From Dehalococcoidia bacterium (GTDB lineage: Bacteria; Chloroflexota; Dehalococcoidia; Dehalococcoidales; JAUVZE01): DNA of 8,295 bases. Below the pieces are notes generated by a model. The model saw only the letters and a program-made list of their open reading frames with translations, did no database searches and was not told the origin of the DNA. This document shows positions 5,738 to 8,295 of this stretch, piece after piece. The first letter of the stretch is position 1. The number at the start of each line of letters is the position of its first letter. The position numbers and the translations under genes were made by a program. The stretch lies in NCBI GenBank assembly GCA_030602665.1, contig JAUVZE010000040.1, positions 1 to 8,295 on the forward strand, in the 5' to 3' direction.

Positions 5738-5914
5738 GGTTGTTTAGCAACCTATCCCCCTGACCCCTTCCCTTATTAAGGGAAGGGAGGGGCGAAGCCC
5801 CTCTATAAAATCTCTTCCCTTAGTTAATAGGGGCAGATTGAAGGGGTGAAACCCCTTCAAAACTAATCCTTCCCCCTCTCCTTTTAAGGAGAGGGGGATT
5901 AAGGGGGTGAGGTT
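5738..5914 (-). repeat. Palindrome-rich interspersed repeat, copy B (inverted relative to copy A)
   Basis: Read on the minus strand this 177-bp unit repeats copy A (1132-1325) in the same order: AACCTCACCCCC end, P1 hairpin CCCCCTCTCC/GGAGAGGGGG, P2 GAAGGGG/CCCCTTC, P3 AGAGGGGC/GCCCCTC, P4 CCTTCCCTT/AAGGGAAGG, AACCTATCC end, then P5. P5 here (5738-5752, GGTTG/CAACC) is fully paired where copy A has a T-G wobble. The length difference of 17 bp is explained mainly by a 16-nt deletion between P3 and P4, flanked in copy A by short CCCCT direct repeats. It fills nearly all the spacer between the divergent promoters at 5726-5697 (-) and 5936-5964 (+). No coding capacity is seen. Confidence 0.85.
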
Positions 5915-5935
5915 GATGGATTATATAAACAAACT

Positions 5936-5964
5936 TTGACATAGTGTCATCAGTCACCTATAAT
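5936..5964 (+). promoter_or_regulatory. Consensus sigma-70 promoter for the CPxCG small protein
   Basis: TTGACA at 5936-5941 and TATAAT at 5959-5964 are separated by exactly 17 bp, a perfect consensus housekeeping promoter. Transcription would begin near 5971, some 22 nt before the TTG start at 5993. It may also drive the downstream transporter gene. Confidence 0.8.
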
Positions 5965-5979
5965 TAGTTCAATTGTCCT

Positions 5980-5984
5980 GGAGG
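5980..5984 (+). promoter_or_regulatory. Ribosome-binding site deciding the TTG start at 5993
   Basis: GGAGG lies eight bases before the TTG at 5993. The next in-frame ATG (6020) has no Shine-Dalgarno site. The ATG overlapping the site at 5985 is followed at once by TAA and is out of frame, so it cannot be the start. Confidence 0.7.
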
Positions 5985-5992
5985 ATGTAAAG

Positions 5993-6223
5993 TTGGTACA
6001 GGAAAATGAACCCAGCGTAATGGGACAAGACCAAGCGCCAGATATTGAGCGTATAAAAAGACGCCTGGATATGTTAGACCACCGTTTGGATAACATTGAC
6101 TCAATGGTTACTGCGGTTGCCGAACGAGTGATGAAGCAGCCCATAACCCTTACTATAATCTGCCCCTATTGTGGTAGGGACATTGAGATTAACATCTTGG
6201 GTAATGAGAAGCTAAAGCGATAA
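5993..6223 (+). CDS. Small coiled-coil protein with a single CPxCG zinc knuckle
   Basis: I do not know a named family for this 76-residue protein, but its architecture is clear. Residues 18-46 form a textbook two-stranded coiled coil: I18, I21, L25, L28, L32, I35, V39, V42 and V46 occupy the a and d positions in unbroken 3-4 spacing. A short beta-like segment PITLTII (50-56) leads to CPYCG (C57, C60), then GRDIEINIL. With only one Cys pair per chain, a four-cysteine zinc site would have to be completed by a partner chain, most simply through dimerisation by the coiled coil; this is inference. The start is TTG, fixed by GGAGG at 5980-5984, behind a consensus promoter. The transporter gene follows after 155 bp on the same strand. 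Confidence 0.75.
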   Translation: MVQENEPSVMGQDQAPDIERIKRRLDMLDHRLDNIDSMVTAVAERVMKQPITLTIICPYCGRDIEINILGNEKLKR

Positions 6224-6312
6224 CGCTGGTATTATTAACGGACAGGTAGTATCTTTTTAGTTCGCCTTCAGAATTCCTTGAGTTGTCAGGTAAAGCTACC
6301 ACCCTCTTGATA

Positions 6313-6331
6313 GAAACCGGGTAAAGGTTTC
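6313..6331 (+). other. Small perfect hairpin in the leader of the transporter gene
   Basis: GAAACC (6313-6318) pairs perfectly with GGTTTC (6326-6331) around a 7-nt loop, inside the 155-bp spacer 6224-6378 ahead of the symporter. No T-tract follows, so it is not a simple terminator, and I match it to no known riboswitch. It may be chance. Confidence 0.3.
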
Positions 6332-6378
6332 GGACTTCAGCAAATTCTTCTTGTGCAATTGGAGAGTAACTACTAAAA

Positions 6379-7764
6379 ATGCTAGAACTCATAATTATCG
6401 TTGTCTATTTTTTAGTTATGATTGCTATCGGGATGGTGAGCCGGAGGGAGACAAAGGGGACTGATGATTTTCTGGTGGCGGGGAGGAAAGGTTCCTCGTT
6501 GTTTGTTACCGGTTCATTATTAGCTACCATTGTTGGCGGCTCGGCTACGGTAGGTATGGCTGGGTTAGGCTTTACTCAAGGTCTAACCGGAGCGTGGTGG
6601 TTACTGGTAGGTAGCATCGGGCTGGTGATTCTAGGTCTTTTTTTAGCTAAAAAGGTGAGAAACCTGGCTCTTTATACTCTTCCAGAGCTGGTGGGGAAAC
6701 AATATGATGGTCGGATGGCTCTGGCAACTTCACTGCTTATTGTTATCGCCTGGATTGGTATTGTTGCCGGTCAGATTATAGCTGCCGGGAAGATACTTAG
6801 CGTAGTTGGGATGGGCAGCCCTCTTTTATGGATGGTGCTTTTCACCATAGTCTTTGTCGCTTATACCCTGCTGGGGGGTCAATATGCCATTATTCGAACC
6901 GATGCCTTGCAGGCAGCGATAATATTTATTGGCATCTTCGGTGGATTGGCTTTGCTCCTGTCAAATCTGGGGGGGTGGAGCGGATTAAAAAGTAATCTTT
7001 CCCCGGAGCAGTTTGCTTTTCCTATTAGCTCCCAGTTTGGCGGGATAGAATTAGTCACCCTCCTTTTATTGGTCGGCTTGACCTATGTGGTTGGACCTGA
7101 CATGTATTCCAGACTATTTTGTGCCAAGGACAGTAAAACAGCTAGGGCGTCAGTATTGTGGGCTGCGCTGTTTATTTTTCCACTCGCCTTTGGGATTACC
7201 TTAATTGGCATGGGGGCGTCTGTTTTGTTCCCTCAGATTTCACCCGAGCAAGCCTTTCCCACGGTAATAAAGGAGATTTTACCTCCCTTTATGGGCGGCA
7301 TAGTGCTGGCTGCCTTACTCTGTGCCGTTATGTCTTCGGCAGATACCACTTTATTAAGTGCCAGCACCATATTAGTGGTGGATATAGTTGGGTGGTTTAA
7401 GCCCTCACTCAGCGAGAGAAAAATCCTGTCTCTTTCCCGGTGGGGGGTAGTGGCTTTGGGTGTATGCTCTCTAATTGTGGCTTTAATGCTGAAAGGGGTA
7501 ATAAGTGCCCTTCTTTTTGCCTACACGGTATATACTGCTGGCGTGATTCTGCCAGTGATTGCCGGCTTCTATAGGAAACGGCTGAGAGTCACTCCTTTGG
7601 GAGCAATGGCAGCACTCATCGGTGGTGGCTCAATAGGCCTTATTAGCAAGTTGTTTGACATAAAGTATCTAGATTTAGGGGCTCTATTGATTAGCGGCCT
7701 ACTTCTTTTCGTCGTGAGTTTCATTGATAACCGAAGGCAAAGGGGAAACAGACTGCCCAACTAG
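6379..7764 (+). CDS. Sodium:solute symporter family (SSF) transporter
   Basis: This 461-residue integral membrane protein belongs to the sodium/solute symporter family (SLC5-like, LeuT fold) and has about 12-13 hydrophobic segments from residue 3 to 447. Family signs are the N-terminal helix followed by TDDFLVAGR (28-36), the glycine/alanine-rich helix SLLATIVGGSATVGMAG (46-62) that forms part of the substrate and Na2 region, the signature GPDMYSRLFCAKDSKTAR (239-256), and MSSADTTLLSAST (318-330), whose A/S-S positions are where Na2 ligands lie in characterised members. The substrate cannot be told from sequence; SSF members carry sugars, amino acids, pantothenate, acetate and others. The length is slightly below average. 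The only ribosome-binding candidate, GGAGA at 6361-6365, lies 13 nt upstream, but the ATG gives the usual family N-terminus. Confidence 0.93.
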   Translation: MLELIIIVVYFLVMIAIGMVSRRETKGTDDFLVAGRKGSSLFVTGSLLATIVGGSATVGMAGLGFTQGLTGAWWLLVGSIGLVILGLFLAKKVRNLALYTLPELVGKQYDGRMALATSLLIVIAWIGIVAGQIIAAGKILSVVGMGSPLLWMVLFTIVFVAYTLLGGQYAIIRTDALQAAIIFIGIFGGLALLLSNLGGWSGLKSNLSPEQFAFPISSQFGGIELVTLLLLVGLTYVVGPDMYSRLFCAKDSKTARASVLWAALFIFPLAFGITLIGMGASVLFPQISPEQAFPTVIKEILPPFMGGIVLAALLCAVMSSADTTLLSASTILVVDIVGWFKPSLSERKILSLSRWGVVALGVCSLIVALMLKGVISALLFAYTVYTAGVILPVIAGFYRKRLRVTPLGAMAALIGGGSIGLISKLFDIKYLDLGALLISGLLLFVVSFIDNRRQRGNRLPN

Positions 7765-7770
7765 CGAGTC

Positions 7771-7798
7771 TTGACAAGGGTGATAGCCGTGTTAGAAT
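7771..7798 (+). promoter_or_regulatory. Promoter of the 120-residue hypothetical protein gene
   Basis: A perfect TTGACA (7771-7776), a 16-bp spacer and TAGAAT (7793-7798) preceded by TGT (7790-7792, extended -10) lie in the 57-bp gap behind the transporter stop codon. The predicted start near 7805 leaves a short leader with GGGAGG at 7811-7816. The gene is therefore probably expressed independently of the transporter. Confidence 0.75.
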
Positions 7799-7821
7799 AG
7801 GAGAAGTGCAGGGAGGCAAGA

Positions 7822-8184
7822 ATGCAAATTAGAAAAACATATAGAGATGTAAACCCTGAGTTGTTATATGCCGAGGTGAGGGACTTTGTTCTGAAACAGG
7901 GAACAATTATAGGTGAGTCCAAGCTGGAAACATACCTCTTGCCTGATAATAGTTCAGCTTTTATTTCTCGCGGTAGCCTAACTTTCAAGGTTCAAGTTGG
8001 GCAGGCCAAGGCCGAGAAAGAATGCCTCAGAGCCCACATCGTGGGAACCGTTAAAGGCGAAACGAAGATGATGCTTGACATAAATGACGAGCTTTTCTCT
8101 CAAGAGAAGGTCGCTGCTTTACAAGATGACCTGAGCTTCATTTTCGGGTCATACGAAGCGGACATCACTGATGAGGAAATATAG
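7822..8184 (+). CDS. Uncharacterised 120-residue soluble protein
   Basis: I do not recognise the family. The product is soluble and acidic at its C-terminus (EADITDEEI), with no signal peptide, membrane helix, cysteine motif or obvious nucleotide-binding site; it has one cysteine (in KECLR). The predicted shape is an N-terminal helix (about 11-26, NPELLYAEVRDFVLKQ), then a run of beta strands (TYLLPDNSSAFISRGSLTFKVQV, about 37-59; AHIVGTVKGETKMMLDI, about 71-87) and a C-terminal helix (about 90-108). That helix-strands-helix order would be compatible with a small helix-grip-like fold (for example SRPBCC), but this is weak inference. GGGAGG lies five bases before the ATG, and a good promoter is at 7771-7798, so I believe the gene is real. 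It is separated by 57 bp from the transporter gene and followed by 111 bp without a convincing gene. Confidence 0.75.
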   Translation: MQIRKTYRDVNPELLYAEVRDFVLKQGTIIGESKLETYLLPDNSSAFISRGSLTFKVQVGQAKAEKECLRAHIVGTVKGETKMMLDINDELFSQEKVAALQDDLSFIFGSYEADITDEEI

Positions 8185-8295
8185 AAGGTAAGAATGATTT
8201 TTGAAGGGGTGTCCCAAGCTGTCGGCTATCTAGCTGAGTAGTTAAGCTACTGTTCAGTAATTTTCCAGGCACCTTATTGACACTGGTTCTTTGAC

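Noticed and set aside
8194..8241. 15-codon ATG frame after the last gene
   Set aside because: It is very short, with only a weak GAAGG upstream; frames of this size arise easily by chance. It lies in the 111-bp tail (8185-8295), where nothing else is convincing.
8277..8295. TTGACA near the right edge as a -35 box
   Set aside because: The matching -10 position falls beyond the window, so it cannot be judged.

Overview
The window looks like a chromosomal segment from a Chloroflexota bacterium, probably of the Dehalococcoidia. This is an inference from protein flavour, moderate GC and a palindrome-rich repeat of a type I associate with that group; no marker gene here proves it. The genes are ordinary in codon use, sit close together, and mostly carry strong Shine-Dalgarno sites or near-consensus sigma-70 type promoters.

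Layout: (a) At 1-29 on the minus strand is the first codons of a gene that leaves the window, reading like a signal peptidase I N-terminus, with a -10 box at 60-65. (b) At 222-1013 (+) is a secreted lipoprotein of the SIMPL/DUF541 family, ended by a clear intrinsic terminator at 1052-1090. (c) At 1132-1325 is a palindrome-rich repeat (copy A). (d) From 1378 to 4948 (+) is the riboflavin cluster: ribD, ribE (riboflavin synthase), the fused ribBA, and ribH. (e) From 4949 to 5412 there is little: one doubtful 99-codon reading frame and a weak inverted repeat. (f) At 5413-5667 (-) is a stand-alone EF-Tu domain-2-like small protein. (g) At 5738-5914 is the second copy of the repeat (copy B), inverted relative to copy A. 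(h) At 5993-6223 (+) is a 76-residue coiled-coil/CPxCG protein behind a perfect TTGACA-17-TATAAT promoter, followed by a sodium:solute symporter (6379-7764) and an uncharacterised 120-residue protein (7822-8184) with its own promoter.

How the genes work together: RibBA makes the two precursors (dihydroxybutanone phosphate from ribulose 5-phosphate; the pyrimidine from GTP). RibD deaminates and reduces the pyrimidine, RibH joins the branches to 6,7-dimethyl-8-ribityllumazine, and RibE dismutates that to riboflavin. The intermediate phosphatase and the FMN/FAD synthase (ribF) are not in the window. No FMN riboswitch is seen; the best promoter lies so close to ribD that its transcript would be essentially leaderless.

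The most notable unexplained structure is the pair of inverted palindrome-rich repeats enclosing the riboflavin genes plus the EF-Tu-D2-like gene. The same end of each copy lies 11-13 nt upstream of the -35 box of the neighbouring gene. I see no CRISPR array, transposase, tRNA, rRNA, phage or defence system.
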